Below, piece after piece: positions 12,301 through 24,909 of a stretch of DNA of 57,500 bases (the stretch's first letter is position 1; each line of letters opens with the position of its first letter). The notes beneath the pieces are model-generated. The model was not told where the DNA came from. It did no database searches and worked only from the letters and a program-made list of their open reading frames with translations. The position numbers were made by a program, and so were the translations under genes. This stretch comes from Apostichopus japonicus. Its lineage: Eukaryota; Echinodermata; Holothuroidea; Aspidochirotida; Stichopodidae. Location of the stretch: NCBI RefSeq assembly GCF_037975245.1, contig NC_092566.1:4590001-4647500 (forward strand), read 5' to 3'.

Positions 12301-15300
12301 ATCTCAAACCCACCATCTTCATCGTGGTACCTCGAGTCCTGAATCGGATCTATGACAAAGTAAGTTCTTGTTGAGATTAGTTTGGCTGGTTTAATCTGTT
12401 ATGATTGTTACCCTCAAACTCTCCAACCCTGACCCCACCCCCACCCACCCCAAACAAGTACTGTTGTGACATTTTCTTCACTATTTATTCTGATCAATTA
12501 AATTTTTGCGGCAAAAAATCGCTGTCAAACGATCATTTCTGTGTATTGATCGTTGTTCGAACTCTCCATAGCAATGCTATAAGAAACAAACACATGCCTT
12601 TCAATTTCCATCAGGCACATGCCTCCCCCTCCCTCCCCCCTCCCTCACTCCTTGACTTGACCCTCCACCAAGACCAACACAGATCATACGTGTTTCTTTA
12701 TTTGTATACAGGTAAATTCAGGCGTGAAAGAAGCAAACGTTGTGAAAAGAACTTTGTTTAACTGGGCTTTCAGCAGTAAGAAAGCGGCACTTTTAAGGTG
12801 AGTAAAATAGACAGTTTGTTTACCATTTTTTCTCTCTCTTTTTGACTAAAAGTAAATTTCACAAGTTTTTTAATGTATTCGTCACCGGATCACTTCTCAG
12901 AACATCCACTCTCCTTCAAGGGGCTTCGTCCCCTCCCCTTCCTCCCCTTCCAACTCCACCCTCGAGGGGATCTGACCTTCTCCCCTCCCATTCAACTGTC
13001 TTAGTAGTATTTGTAATACGTCACTGCAGGATTCAATTAACCTTTATAGCTACCGAGTATTGCCGAGTGATGTCGATCATTGCCGACTTGTTTCTTTCTC
13101 TTTCGACAGTACCGGTATTCCCACCGCGGATACTATGTGGGACAGACTTGTGTTCAAGAAGCTTCAGGTAAGTGACAATCATTTAGTGACGAAAAATGTC
13201 TTGAAGAAATGTCCTGAAGTATCCCAGTAATTACTACATGCTTCGAAACATTCCTTACGACCATAATTAGTCATTTTTATAAGTTTGGAGTTGATTGACC
13301 ATTGATCTTGGAACAGATTCATTCGTTCATTTATTCAGTATTTCACGAAATGATAGTGACATATAAATTACTAGAGGTATATCGTGATGGCAGGGTGTAT
13401 GCATATAACATAGCAAGCCAAAACAAAAATATTATTGTAGATTTGACAAGGAGCTCCGTTTGGAAAACGATAATAGTTATGATAATATAAGGAAAAGAAA
13501 AAATCAATTTGTTTAGATGAGATGAGATGAGATGGGATGGAAATAAATCATGTACACATCCTCTCCATGTAAGCCTTTTCAAAATGTGTTCCCTTTACAT
13601 TATATAGCACTTTAGTACCTTTAATTGCTATTTCTCTGTCTCTGTAGTTCATTAACAAAAAACATAAAATTACTTTGTCTTTTACCCCGTCAATGAATTC
13701 CATACACCTCACATACCTCGGAACAGTGACAAAGTATCTCACTATAGATTACATAGCTATAGTTCGACATACAGCCTAGCTTCTACTTTTGCATTAGAAA
13801 GAATCTTTCTTCATTTTTTTTCTTTCTTTCTGTAGATGTTACTCGGTGGTCAGGTCAAATTAATGCTGACGGGAGCTGCACCGGTCAGCGGAGAAGTCCT
13901 AACTTTTATGCGGGTTGTGTTTGGTGTCACAGTGAGTATTAAATAAGAGCAGCATGGGTTTGTTTCGTTGTCAACAGTGACATAAACATCTTCTTCTTCT
14001 TCTTCCGGCCAACAACTATATATAGTTTATTCCCTGCCAATGTATGATGTAAAATATTATTGCTAGTGCTAGCCCAAAAGATGTACGCTGCTGTTTATTA
14101 TAAGTTCAAGAGATGCCAGCAACAATGTCCCTCTAATGATCATCGGTTATTAGTTTCAAATGTGAGCGCGGCCAAAAAAAAAGCTGCTAGAAGTCTTCAA
14201 AAGTGCGCTGTCTTAGAGGCTCATATTATTCCCAGGCATTGAGGGTTATTAAAACGGAATTATCTCATAATTTAGAGGGGCAGTCAGATGTTGTCATTTG
14301 AGCATGGTGAAAGTTATCTGAACTCTCTAGCTTATTTCGCCGACGCAATACTGATGACCACTTAGCGACAATAAGATTCGTATAAATGTCAAATAGTTTG
14401 ACTCGGTATAGAAATGGTTTGGGTTTAGACTAAGGTTTGTTTTGGAGGGAGAACTTTCCTTACAAAAACATCCAACTTTTTTTTAAGACCTTCCAACCTA
14501 TTCTCCTCTCCGTTCACTGCATACTATAGGCTAGTAATCTCTGTGCTCTTATTTCCAGTTAATAGAGGGATACGGACAAACGGAGAGCACTGCTGGGGCA
14601 ACAACTACCATTGGAGGAGACGCTAATACAGGTCATGTTGGACCACCTCTGCCCTGCAACATGATTAAGTTGGTCGATGTACCGGAAAAAGATTATTTTG
14701 CCAAAGATGACAAAGGAGAGGTAATAAATGAAACTGCAAAGTGATAATATGAATTTTTAATTACATTTCTTTTGTTACGTACAATTATGAAATAATTAAC
14801 TAATAATATAAATACAAATAAATTAAATTTCGGAAAGGGGAGAAAGGAATCAATAATGCAACTATACATTATATAATAATAATAAATAATGATAAAATAT
14901 TACTTATATAGCGCGTTCATCAGCTCGAAGCGCTTGTTAAGTATGTTAAGCACACTGTAAGGTTTTTGTCTTAAAAAGGACTATAGGCTTATAATGGAAA
15001 AGATAATTGTTTGGTAATTATGCTAAAATGGCCAAGAAGTAACAAAAAGACAGGTTTCTGACAGTTTCATAACCACAATTATATGCTAATTTCAGGGAGT
15101 CTCATTTAAACTTTGGTAGCATCAATCGATGCTCCTGTTAGCTTCACAAGGATCTATCTTTTAATAATATGGTTTTCCCCTTCGTTGCTCACTTTCACAA
15201 CTTTTGAACAATGATAACGATCGCATAGTTTTTACTTGAAGCTGATAAAATGTTCTGAAAATATTCTAGTGATGGAACTGCACTTAAAGAAAAAAGCGAC

Positions 15301-18015
15301 TATAACAAATTAACAAAACTGTATGGCAGATTTGAACCCTCTGATTGAAATATGTAAAAATATAAGTCCATGGAATTTAAAAGTCGGGTGCCGCTTTTTT
15401 CCCCCTTTCTTATCAGGTTTGTTTCAAAGGATCCAATGTATTCAAAGGTTACTACAAGAAACCAGAGCTAACAGCAGAAGCTTTGGACGAGGATGGGTGG
15501 CTCCACTCTGGAGACATTGGTCAATGGTTGGAGGTAATTATGAATATTTCATGACATTGGTTGGAGGTAACAGCCAGTTGGGACAATTTCCTAATGCTAA
15601 TACCTCTCTAAACTGTACATCAATATAATGCTCCCAAAGCACTGGTATTGCCAGTACAAACAGTTCCTAACCTTGATCTGATAAAAAACATGATATTGAT
15701 ACTGCTCGTACTGACAATACGAGTGCTCTGAAGCGGGACATGGCACTACAGTATAGAAAAAATTGTCCCAACTGGGTGGGAGGTAATTATGAATAGTTCA
15801 TGACATAAATTATCATAAGTGTTTTAACGTCACTTCCTGTATCAGTCAATTATTATTTAAATAATATTCCAATACTATGAAAAATTCTGTTGTAACGGTT
15901 GATTCTATCAGATTAGTCACTTTAAATTTATTCACATGGGTTAAATTGTGATGTATTAACATTAGGTCATACATTGTGTTTCTATGATGCACTTAAATTT
16001 TTTATGGAGTTTTGCTTATTTTCTGTCTGCAGAACGGTACGCTGAAGATCATAGACAGGAAGAAACACATTTTTAAACTTGCTCAAGGCGAGTATGTCGC
16101 TCCCGAAAAACTGGAAAATATCTACGTGTCTTGTCCGTTGATTGCCCAGATATTCTGCTATGGCAACAGTAACCAGGTACACCAATTATCGATCAGTATT
16201 AAGACAAAGTTAATGGCATAATCATTCTGACTCCTTAAACAATGGGTTTAATTCCAAACGATATACTTTATTTATAAGAGGGTTTACGTTGGACTAGGTT
16301 AGCGCGAATTATTCATAAATGCAATGTTTTTTGGAATATTTTTTTCCCAAGAGATTCTTTAAATTTGGCGAGAACCGATAAAAAAAAATTAAAAAAGGGC
16401 GATGAAATATTGTTTTAAGAGGGAAATGAAAAGTGCAATACTTTTTTCGGTTATAAATCAAAATCACTGTACTTTGCTTTTAAATTTGATTTTCCTTTTT
16501 CTGTAGACTTTCGTCGTTGCCTTGGTTATTCCCGACGAAGAAGAATTAGCCAAACGAGCTTCAGCGAAGAAATGGGCTGGAAAATTTGAAGAGCTTTGTG
16601 CTGATGAGGTGATTTATCTGAAAGGGTGTCTTTAGGCAGATTTTCAGTCACAACCTGATAGTTTTACGCTCTAGAACTAAGGACAATAAAGGTTATACCT
16701 GAACACAGACATCTGTTTACTTTAATTTAACCTGTCCCTATTTCTCCAATTAATTGTTCTTACAAAACTAATAATACCACCTCCCCAACCCCACATCTCC
16801 CCCTCCCCGCCACTCCCAAGTTTGATCCCTCTTGTAAAGAGTGGTTCGAATTGGACATAAAGTATACTCTCTCCCGTTTTAATAATTACTCCTTATGGCA
16901 TTTTTCTTCTACATTTTATTTTCTTTTCTCATTTGATAAACAGAGAGTGAAGACTGAAATACTAAGTGAGATTAAGACTGCTGGCGAAAACGCGAAACTG
17001 CTTGGCTTTGAAAAGGTTTGTTTCAAGCGGTTGATACTCTTCCACCTTCCACTAGAAGTAACTATAGTGTTCTGTACAAACACTAACGATAGTTAGTTAT
17101 GTTCTGCCTTCTTTAGAAGTAACTTTTAGTGTTCTGTACAAACACTAACGATAGTTAGTTATTTTCTGCCTTCTTTAGAAGTAACTTTTAGTGTTCTGTA
17201 TACGAACACTAACGATAGTTATGTTCCACCTTCCACTAGAAGTAACAATAGTGTTCCGAACAAACAGTAACAATAGTTAGTTATGTTCCACCTTCCACTA
17301 GAAGTAACTACGGTGTTCCGTTCAAACACTAAAAATAGTTAGTGATGTTCCACCTTCCACTAGAAGTAACTTTAGTGTTCCCTGCAAACACTAACGGTAG
17401 TTAGTATCGCATAGAATAGTACAATTCACTCATAATAATTAGAAACCCGTACCCCTTACAATAGAATAGCAACCCTCAACAGAGTTCTCTTGTATCAAAA
17501 ACGGAAATTCCCTTGAAAATAGCTTCCTTGCTTCTGACTGCTCTGTTTCAAGTAAAACGGGAGTTGTTTCTCTGTTACATTGTCGGTAAGACGCTGGCCT
17601 GTGAATGGCCTCCTACCCTCCCCACCCCCGCTAATACTCTCCCACCCCATACCGCGGTTAAAAAAGAATAGTCATACAAGCCTAATAGGTATCAGAAACA
17701 AGTTAGAGATTTATTTATAAGTTAGTAAACCCACGCCATTACTTGCCAACCGGAGATAACTGGTAGCTATTCAGTGCAGACCAATGTTTTCTTTGTACTG
17801 TAAAGTTTGTTAATGTTCTTCTAGTTCCTTAATCATGCAATCTGGGTTTTGTTTTCCCTTTGTAATTTTCCTTTCTGCAGGTCAAGAGTATTCACATTGT
17901 TGCGGAACTGTTTAGCGTTGAAAATGGATTACTCACCCCCAGCATGAAGAGTAAGAGACCAGTGATAGAGAAAACTTTCAAAGAACAATTGGATAATCTC
18001 TATAATAATAATTAA
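380..18015 (+). CDS. ACSL: Long-chain-fatty-acid--CoA ligase (ACSL1/5/6-like), 3' 18 coding exons, 5' end outside window
   Basis: Activates long-chain fatty acids to acyl-CoA through an acyl-AMP intermediate at ER or mitochondrial outer membranes. Exons seen: 380-497, 1557-1624, 2263-2364, 3020-3119, 5127-5335, 5726-5777, 7006-7070, 8066-8143, 12225-12359, 12712-12797, 13110-13167, 13836-13931, 14559-14720, 15417-15533, 16033-16176, 16507-16608, 16944-17015, 17881-18015. All have AG/GT borders and compatible phases, giving 632 codons plus stop TAA at 18013. Motifs, numbered from the first residue in the window: P-loop FTSGTTGDPKG at 211-221, SYLPLAH at 251-257, YGQTE at 394-398, and the FACS signature from [10 protein letters not shown] (469) to AQGEY (503). 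Family proteins are about 660-700 residues, so only the N-terminal membrane-anchor region is missing, upstream. The 'GPCLGTKK...YEW' stretch and the C-terminus fit ACSL1/5/6 better than ACSL3/4 (inference). No frameshift or stop was seen. Two introns exceed 1.9 kb because of repeats. Confidence 0.95.
508..860 (+). repeat. Interspersed repeat, copy 1
   Basis: Direct-orientation partner of 4608-4970. It starts about 10 bases after the donor of the first ACSL exon in the window, and is followed by a SINE. Confidence 0.75.
865..1158 (+). repeat. tRNA-derived SINE with (ATT)n tail
   Basis: A box-B-like GGTTCGACTCC at about 897, a body with GTGTCCTTGGGCAAGATGCT, a 3' part AAAGCGCTTTGAGAC and GCGCTATATAAAAA, then (ATT)n to 1158. 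The box A half of the tRNA head is degraded. The layout resembles the widespread metazoan SINEs that share a conserved 3' domain. Confidence 0.6.
1244..1464. mobile_element. TIR/MITE family B, partly degraded copy
   Basis: It begins CCCAGTTGGGACAATT and follows the complement of the 15574-15775 copy through AAGGTTAGGAACTGTTTGTA (about 1348). The right part is interrupted by a G-rich run, and a short CCCAACTGG at 1456-1464 may be the right tip. Confidence 0.55.
4250..4600 (+). pseudogene. LINE ORF2 3' end fragment (CR1/L2-like)
   Basis: The translation [20 protein letters not shown]...ASYISDML, with a shift then [20 protein letters not shown], is the conserved C-terminal tail of CR1/L2-type reverse transcriptases ('HWLP...RI.YK...APSYI...', 'LWN.LP..LR...S...FK..LK'). 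One frameshift occurs near 4470. It is followed directly by the repeat at 4608-4970. Confidence 0.75.
4608..4970 (+). repeat. Interspersed repeat, copy 2 (possible LINE 3' UTR)
   Basis: About 360 bp, starting AAAGGCATTGAAGACTCGCC and ending CACACCCTTTAA, clearly homologous in the same orientation to 508-860. Here it follows LINE ORF2 sequence directly, so it may be the 3' UTR of that LINE. Confidence 0.75.
5030..5095 (+). repeat. SINE 3' tail fragment with (ATT)n
   Basis: GCGCGCGCTATAAATCACC followed by (ATT)n matches the 3' end of the SINE at 865-1158. The body is missing. It lies about 30 bases upstream of the ACSL exon at 5127. Confidence 0.45.
5726..5777 (+). CDS. ACSL: ACSL exon carrying the ATP/AMP-binding P-loop
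   Basis: Short 52-base exon after a polypyrimidine tract and CAG. It encodes the start of AMP-binding motif I (FTSGTTG), completed as DPKG by the exon at 7006-7070. The exon ends in phase 1, and the split glycine codon is restored exactly by the next exon. Its identity is certain from the motif. Confidence 0.93.
6161..6650. repeat. 24-bp minisatellite (12-bp sub-units) in an ACSL intron
   Basis: About 20 degenerate units of the type CATAGGTAATACCGTAGGGA. The period is a multiple of three, so both strands stay open by chance (142 and 149 codons). The octamer AGGTAAGT, a near-perfect 5' splice site, recurs at 6194, 6314, 6464, 6488, 6583 and 6607. Confidence 0.9.
8066..8143 (+). CDS. ACSL: ACSL exon with the SYLPLAH motif, just upstream of a transposon insertion
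   Basis: A 78-base exon (phase 0-0, 26 codons) flanked by TTAG and GTAAGT. It encodes the conserved [11 protein letters not shown] segment that ACSL proteins carry between the P-loop and the 'GFFSGD' strand encoded at 12225-12359. The large TIR element begins about 140 bases downstream, so the insertion lies wholly inside the next intron and the reading frame is preserved. Confidence 0.9.
8286..12012. mobile_element. 3.7-kb element with about 1-kb terminal inverted repeats in an ACSL intron
   Basis: The two ends are inverted copies: TAGTCAGGTGGCTTAGCAAC at 8286 and its complement ending at 12012. The arms run about 8286-9275 and 11005-12012 and look about 97-98% identical by eye, with a 12-16 base indel near the tip. 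Each arm contains three sub-repeats of about 160 bp starting CAAGATGGCGGCC. The target duplication is either TA (8286-8287 and 12011-12012) or TGA (8283-8285 and 12013-12015); I cannot decide, so the superfamily is open. No transposase frame is seen. The interior (9276-11004) is a decayed LINE reverse transcriptase. C-rich and G-rich runs lie at the two arm/cargo junctions. Confidence 0.8.
9310..10945 (+). pseudogene. Decayed Tx1/L1-like LINE reverse transcriptase inside the long-TIR element
   Basis: Successive frames, broken by several frameshifts, read [11 protein letters not shown] (about 9380), [20 protein letters not shown] (9535-9600), [19 protein letters not shown] (9757-9810), [12 protein letters not shown] (9892-9927), [15 protein letters not shown] (10285-10330) and a terminal CPCVGC...H...CP zinc-knuckle (10790-10845). 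Order and spacing match the RT domain through C-terminus of Tx1/L1-type LINEs. The endonuclease part is absent. It cannot encode a working protein. Confidence 0.8.
14875..14950 (-). repeat. SINE 3' tail fragment, reversed
   Basis: TAATAATAAATAATG, then TTATATAGCGCGTTC and GAAGCGCTTG, is the complement of the (ATT)-tailed SINE 3' end found at 1085-1158. Only the tail region is recognisable. Confidence 0.45.
15417..16176 (+). CDS. ACSL: ACSL exon pair 15417-15533 and 16033-16176 encoding the FACS signature
   Basis: The two exons together encode the fatty-acyl-CoA synthetase signature [10 protein letters not shown]...[20 protein letters not shown], which shapes the fatty-acid channel and the adenylate site in this family. 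Both are in phase 0 (39 and 48 codons). The intron between them contains a 202-bp TIR element and two further copies of the upstream donor-site sequence. Confidence 0.93.
15574..15775. mobile_element. TIR/MITE family B, 202 bp copy in an ACSL intron
   Basis: Ends CCAGTTGGGACAATT and AATTGTCCCAACTGG are perfect inverted repeats. The inner sequence read from the right matches the copy at 1244. Copies of the preceding exon-donor sequence flank it. Confidence 0.75.
17044..17405. repeat. Six-unit, about 62-bp minisatellite with hairpin-forming units
   Basis: Units start near 17044, 17106, 17168, 17226, 17288 and 17350. Each contains AACTATAGTGTT, a short spacer, then ACACTAACGATAGTT, which pair into a stem. 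The array begins within 30 bases of the ACSL donor at 17016. Confidence 0.85.
17881..18015 (+). CDS. ACSL: ACSL terminal coding exon
   Basis: Acceptor TTTCTGCAG at 17872-17880, then 44 codons and TAA at 18013-18015. It encodes the usual ACSL C-terminus ([20 protein letters not shown] followed by a lysine-rich tail and a C-terminal LYNNN). A poly(A) signal cannot be placed with confidence: several AT-rich candidates follow. Confidence 0.92.
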   Translation, partial: VKSIHIVAELFSVENGLLTPSMKSKRPVIEKTFKEQLDNLYNNN

Positions 18016-18650
18016 CGTTACTATTGCTACAGGTGACGTCACAAATCCGGATGTTATATGCTGTTGGAAAAAAAATGGGAAAATGAGAGGAAAATTATTT
18101 AATTCAAATTAAAAAAAACTATTCGAACAATCAAAACATGATGAAATGTAAACTTGGATTGGAATCTGCATGTGTAATTGTTTAATGTTTCTTAGTCGAT
18201 ATCTTAAAAATTGAGAATGTTTCTAATGATCGATTTGTCTTCAACTGGATCACGTGGTTCTTAAAGACTTGATTAGTAGTGCACCATTTGTTTTATTAAT
18301 ATCATTGTCCGGATTTAGAAAAAAAAATCATATTTAATGAATATTTTTTTTCTATGAATAACTAGAAGATGTTCAAAAAACGATACCGCCTAGCATAAAT
18401 ATTGCAGTCGTAACTTTGGAGACGAATTTGGTTTGCGTATTTTTTTTTTTTTTTTTTTTTTATTGTCTGTTTTATTGTGTAGGAAGATGTGTTCATCAAA
18501 CCAAGTAATGAATATGCAATCCAGTGAATGTTTAAGAAAAGGTTAAATCAGCGAACGGCCTATAATATTAAAGGAGCTCAATATTTAATGTATTAAGCAC
18601 AACGGTGAACATTATAAAGGCCTATCGTCAACAGGGTTAGTATATACTCA

Positions 18651-19179
<529 letters not shown>

Positions 19180-19199
19180 ACTTTATACCAAAGCATAGT

Positions 19200-22106
<2,907 letters not shown>

Positions 22107-23132
22107 ATGCACGATGAGGAGGAAACGTTTCTTCTTCTTGGATTAGCACAAGGTCAAAGAGATTGCGCACAAGGCGATGAAGGTAGTGACATAACGGAAG
22201 ATAACGCAAATAGAAGTAGATGGTGTTCCTTCCTTCAGCAGAGATCCGGGACATTTTGGGCTCTGTTGGCGGCCCTTGGAATATCAGCTAAGGTGATCAT
22301 CTTGGGTGAAATCGTTACGACTTTAAACCCAGTGGTCGTTATTTTCATCAGGAGTTTAGCTCTGATCGTTGGCGTGGCTTGCCTTACCCGGGAGGACAGC
22401 AATCGCTACAACTGGTTCCATCTCATTACGAACCTCCTGGTTGGCTTGTTTGACGTCTTCGCGATGACAGCTGTAACATGTGCTATGGTTTATATATCCG
22501 TCGCTGACGTGTGTGCCATTAACTATAATCAACCAATCCCTTCATCGGTTGCAGCGTGGCTTATTTTAGGAGAGCCATCGGATACAATAGATGGCGCACT
22601 TGCTTTCCTAAATGGTATTGGTTTAGTCTTGATATGTGAGACCACTATGAATAACATCCCAGAGAATTCGTCTTTTGAAACTTCTCTTCTCGGTGTCGTT
22701 ATAGCCTTTTTCGGTCTCATAAGCAACGTTTTTGTTCTAATCTTGGTACGGTCTCTTGCCTATAGAAACACGGAGGACCCGTTTCTTTTGACTTTTCTAT
22801 CAGGGTGTATAGGTGTTATATTTTCAGCCATATACTTGACGGCGACGAATTCTTGGGATTATCCAAAGACCGATAAAGAGATATTTCTCTCTTTCTTATT
22901 GATAATTACCACTTTTACTTATTACGCATATATGGCGGCGCTTCAGAAGGAAGATGTTCGCATTGTATCGTTGACGATAACAATGATTATTCCTATTAAT
23001 TTATGTTATAGTTTCCTCATCAAACAGCAAATATTGTTCCTTTCCACCGTTATCGGGGTATTTCTAACGATTGGTTCGACGGTAGCACTACTTTTAAAGT
23101 CATACATACTAGACAGATACACATCTTTCTGA
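22107..23132 (+). CDS. SLC35G-like EamA/DMT-superfamily membrane transporter
   Basis: Uninterrupted 341-codon reading frame. After a polar, acidic N-terminus of about 47 residues come about ten hydrophobic helices (roughly 49-70, 73-93, 102-122, 124-141, 143-155, 163-178, 194-217, 224-246, 259-280 and 285-330, the last region probably two helices). The layout of two five-helix EamA halves and the motif QPIPSSVAAWLILGEP at 142-157 are typical of SLC35G proteins, the solute carrier 35G group of the drug/metabolite transporter superfamily. The substrate is unknown for most of this group. The coding region has no intron, which is common for SLC35G paralogues in invertebrates. A possible acceptor (CCACAG, ending 22093) just before the ATG suggests a 5' UTR exon boundary, but the pyrimidine tract is weak. 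The start is the first in-frame ATG. It has no relation to the flanking genes that I can see. Confidence 0.88.
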   Translation: MHDEEETFLLLGLAQGQRDCAQGDEGSDITEDNANRSRWCSFLQQRSGTFWALLAALGISAKVIILGEIVTTLNPVVVIFIRSLALIVGVACLTREDSNRYNWFHLITNLLVGLFDVFAMTAVTCAMVYISVADVCAINYNQPIPSSVAAWLILGEPSDTIDGALAFLNGIGLVLICETTMNNIPENSSFETSLLGVVIAFFGLISNVFVLILVRSLAYRNTEDPFLLTFLSGCIGVIFSAIYLTATNSWDYPKTDKEIFLSFLLIITTFTYYAYMAALQKEDVRIVSLTITMIIPINLCYSFLIKQQILFLSTVIGVFLTIGSTVALLLKSYILDRYTSF

Positions 23133-23724
23133 ATATATCTAAATAGCATTAATGATGTTGAATGCATGTTAAATGTTACCACCGCCCATGCCCGTAGCTA
23201 GGCTTGGTAGCATTTGCCAACATTGAACTGGTGTCATAGCTGTGCTTTTCCAATATTTTATTATAACGATGGCACAGATACAGTACCGTGCTGGTGGTGA
23301 TGACCGCACAACTAATTGTACGAAGCCATAAATTCCGGTACATTAATTATAGGCTATGGTTTATAGCCTATATGATATAGCAGACTCTATACCTTGCCGA
23401 ATGGTGACACAGCATTCTGGATTTGTTTCAACGCATGTAAAACATTGTAGAGCCGCAGCGTTTATAATATCACAAGTTAACAGCAGCCCACATATATTGT
23501 GCCTTTCCTTAACTGATTGGTGCTCCATCCCACCCACCCCACCCTCCCCCATCTACACCCCACCCTCCCCCATCTACACCCCACCCCTCACTCAACCCAA
23601 AATTCTGGGCTACGAGATGGTGAACAACAGAAGCTATAGGGTAGTAAAAGTATATGTGCTGATAAATACATCTGAAAGCAGTGGCTTGTTGTTTTGTTTT
23701 CACAAAACTGCATATTCATTGTAA

Positions 23725-23860
23725 TGTTATTCAATGTGATGTCAATGTAATAGAATGTGATGTCACGTGATACAATGTCATTTAACGCACCACAATGTAG
23801 TGCAATGTTATTTAAGTTAATACAATGTAACTTAATGCAATGTAATGTTATGAAGATTTG
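23725..23860. repeat. Degenerate CAATGT hexamer repeat
   Basis: CAATGT or AATGTA recurs about every 8-15 bases. It lies between the SLC35G-like gene and the GAATCG field. Confidence 0.6.
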
Positions 23861-23929
23861 TTGTAATTTGTTATTTGATATTTAACGATGTCATGTAGAG
23901 TGTCAGTGAACAACATCGATCTGCATAAA

Positions 23930-24420
23930 ACGGATTTTAATCGATATTTATCGAATCGAATATCGAGTAAAATTGGGTGCAATCGACTATCAATTACGGG
24001 ATCGATTTCTAACAGAATGGCATGAAATCGATTCGTATCGAATGGAATCGAACCTGGTCGGGATTGTATCTAAAAGGAGTGTTTTGGAATGGAACTAAGT
24101 CAAGTAGATTTGGATTTGAGAGGAATACGGTATGGGATGTGTGGTCTGGAATGAAGCAGAATTGTATCAAACGGAGTAGAATCGATTCATATCGATATGA
24201 TTTTAAACGATTTGTATATTAAACGGAAGGAAATTGACTCGAACATCGAGCAAATTGGGAAGCAATCAATTATCGATTAGAATGGATTGGAATACATCCT
24301 CATGATGAAACAGAATGACATAAACTTGAACGGAATAAAGGATCTACTAGTAGAGAATGGCAGAAAGCATTCATGCAGGGAACTCCCGATTCGTATCGAT
24401 CGAGGAAACCTCAATAAGTA
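23930..24420. repeat. Degenerate GAATCGAT/GGAATCGAA repeat field
   Basis: Many diverged copies of ATCGAATCG, GAATGGAATCGA and ATCGATTCGTATCGA. The field resumes after the MITE (about 24900-25000), so the MITE split it. Confidence 0.6.
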
Positions 24421-24423
24421 TTA

Positions 24424-24829
24424 AGGCCCGGTCACACTACAGCGATATTTTATCGGAATACGGTCCGATGTTTCCGATTTTAGGCCGAAGAGTGAGGTTT
24501 GTGGTAGTGAATGTAATGAATGCAGTAGAATATTCGAATACCTACTCCAAATCTGAGGGGTTCTGGAACGGACTACATTATAAAGTGACGTCACATCGAA
24601 AAACGATAACAATCGGAAGAGAAATCGGATAGCTATCCGATAAAAGGAAACGGAGTCAATATCATAAGTTAAGAGAGGGCTATTCCACATCGGAATGGCT
24701 CAACAGATAGCAAACCAGGTCCTTTATCACTGTGGCTAGAAGACCCGAACGAAAAGCTGGCTGTTTCGATTCCTCCGGGAAAATCGGATAGTATTCCGAT
24801 AAAAAAATCGGTATAGTGTGACCGGGCCT
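24424..24829. mobile_element. PIF/Harbinger-like MITE, 406 bp
   Basis: Inverted ends AGGCCCGGTCACACTA and TAGTGTGACCGGGCCT, flanked by the trinucleotide TTA on both sides (24421-24423 and 24830-24832). A TWA duplication is typical of Harbinger elements. The subterminal part repeats TATCGGAATAC in inverted form. It is inserted in a degenerate repeat field. No transposase. Confidence 0.8.
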
Positions 24830-24909
24830 TTATTGTGGTGGCTTGGAATTTCGAAACATTCCGAGATGATGAGGGGTGAGTGTGGGTGGATTTGAACTAT
24901 CCACGCAGA

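Noticed and set aside
23509-23724. Frames with proline-rich or glycine-rich repeats
   Set aside because: A short CACCCTCCCCCATCTACACC-type tandem repeat; no start context or homologous pattern.
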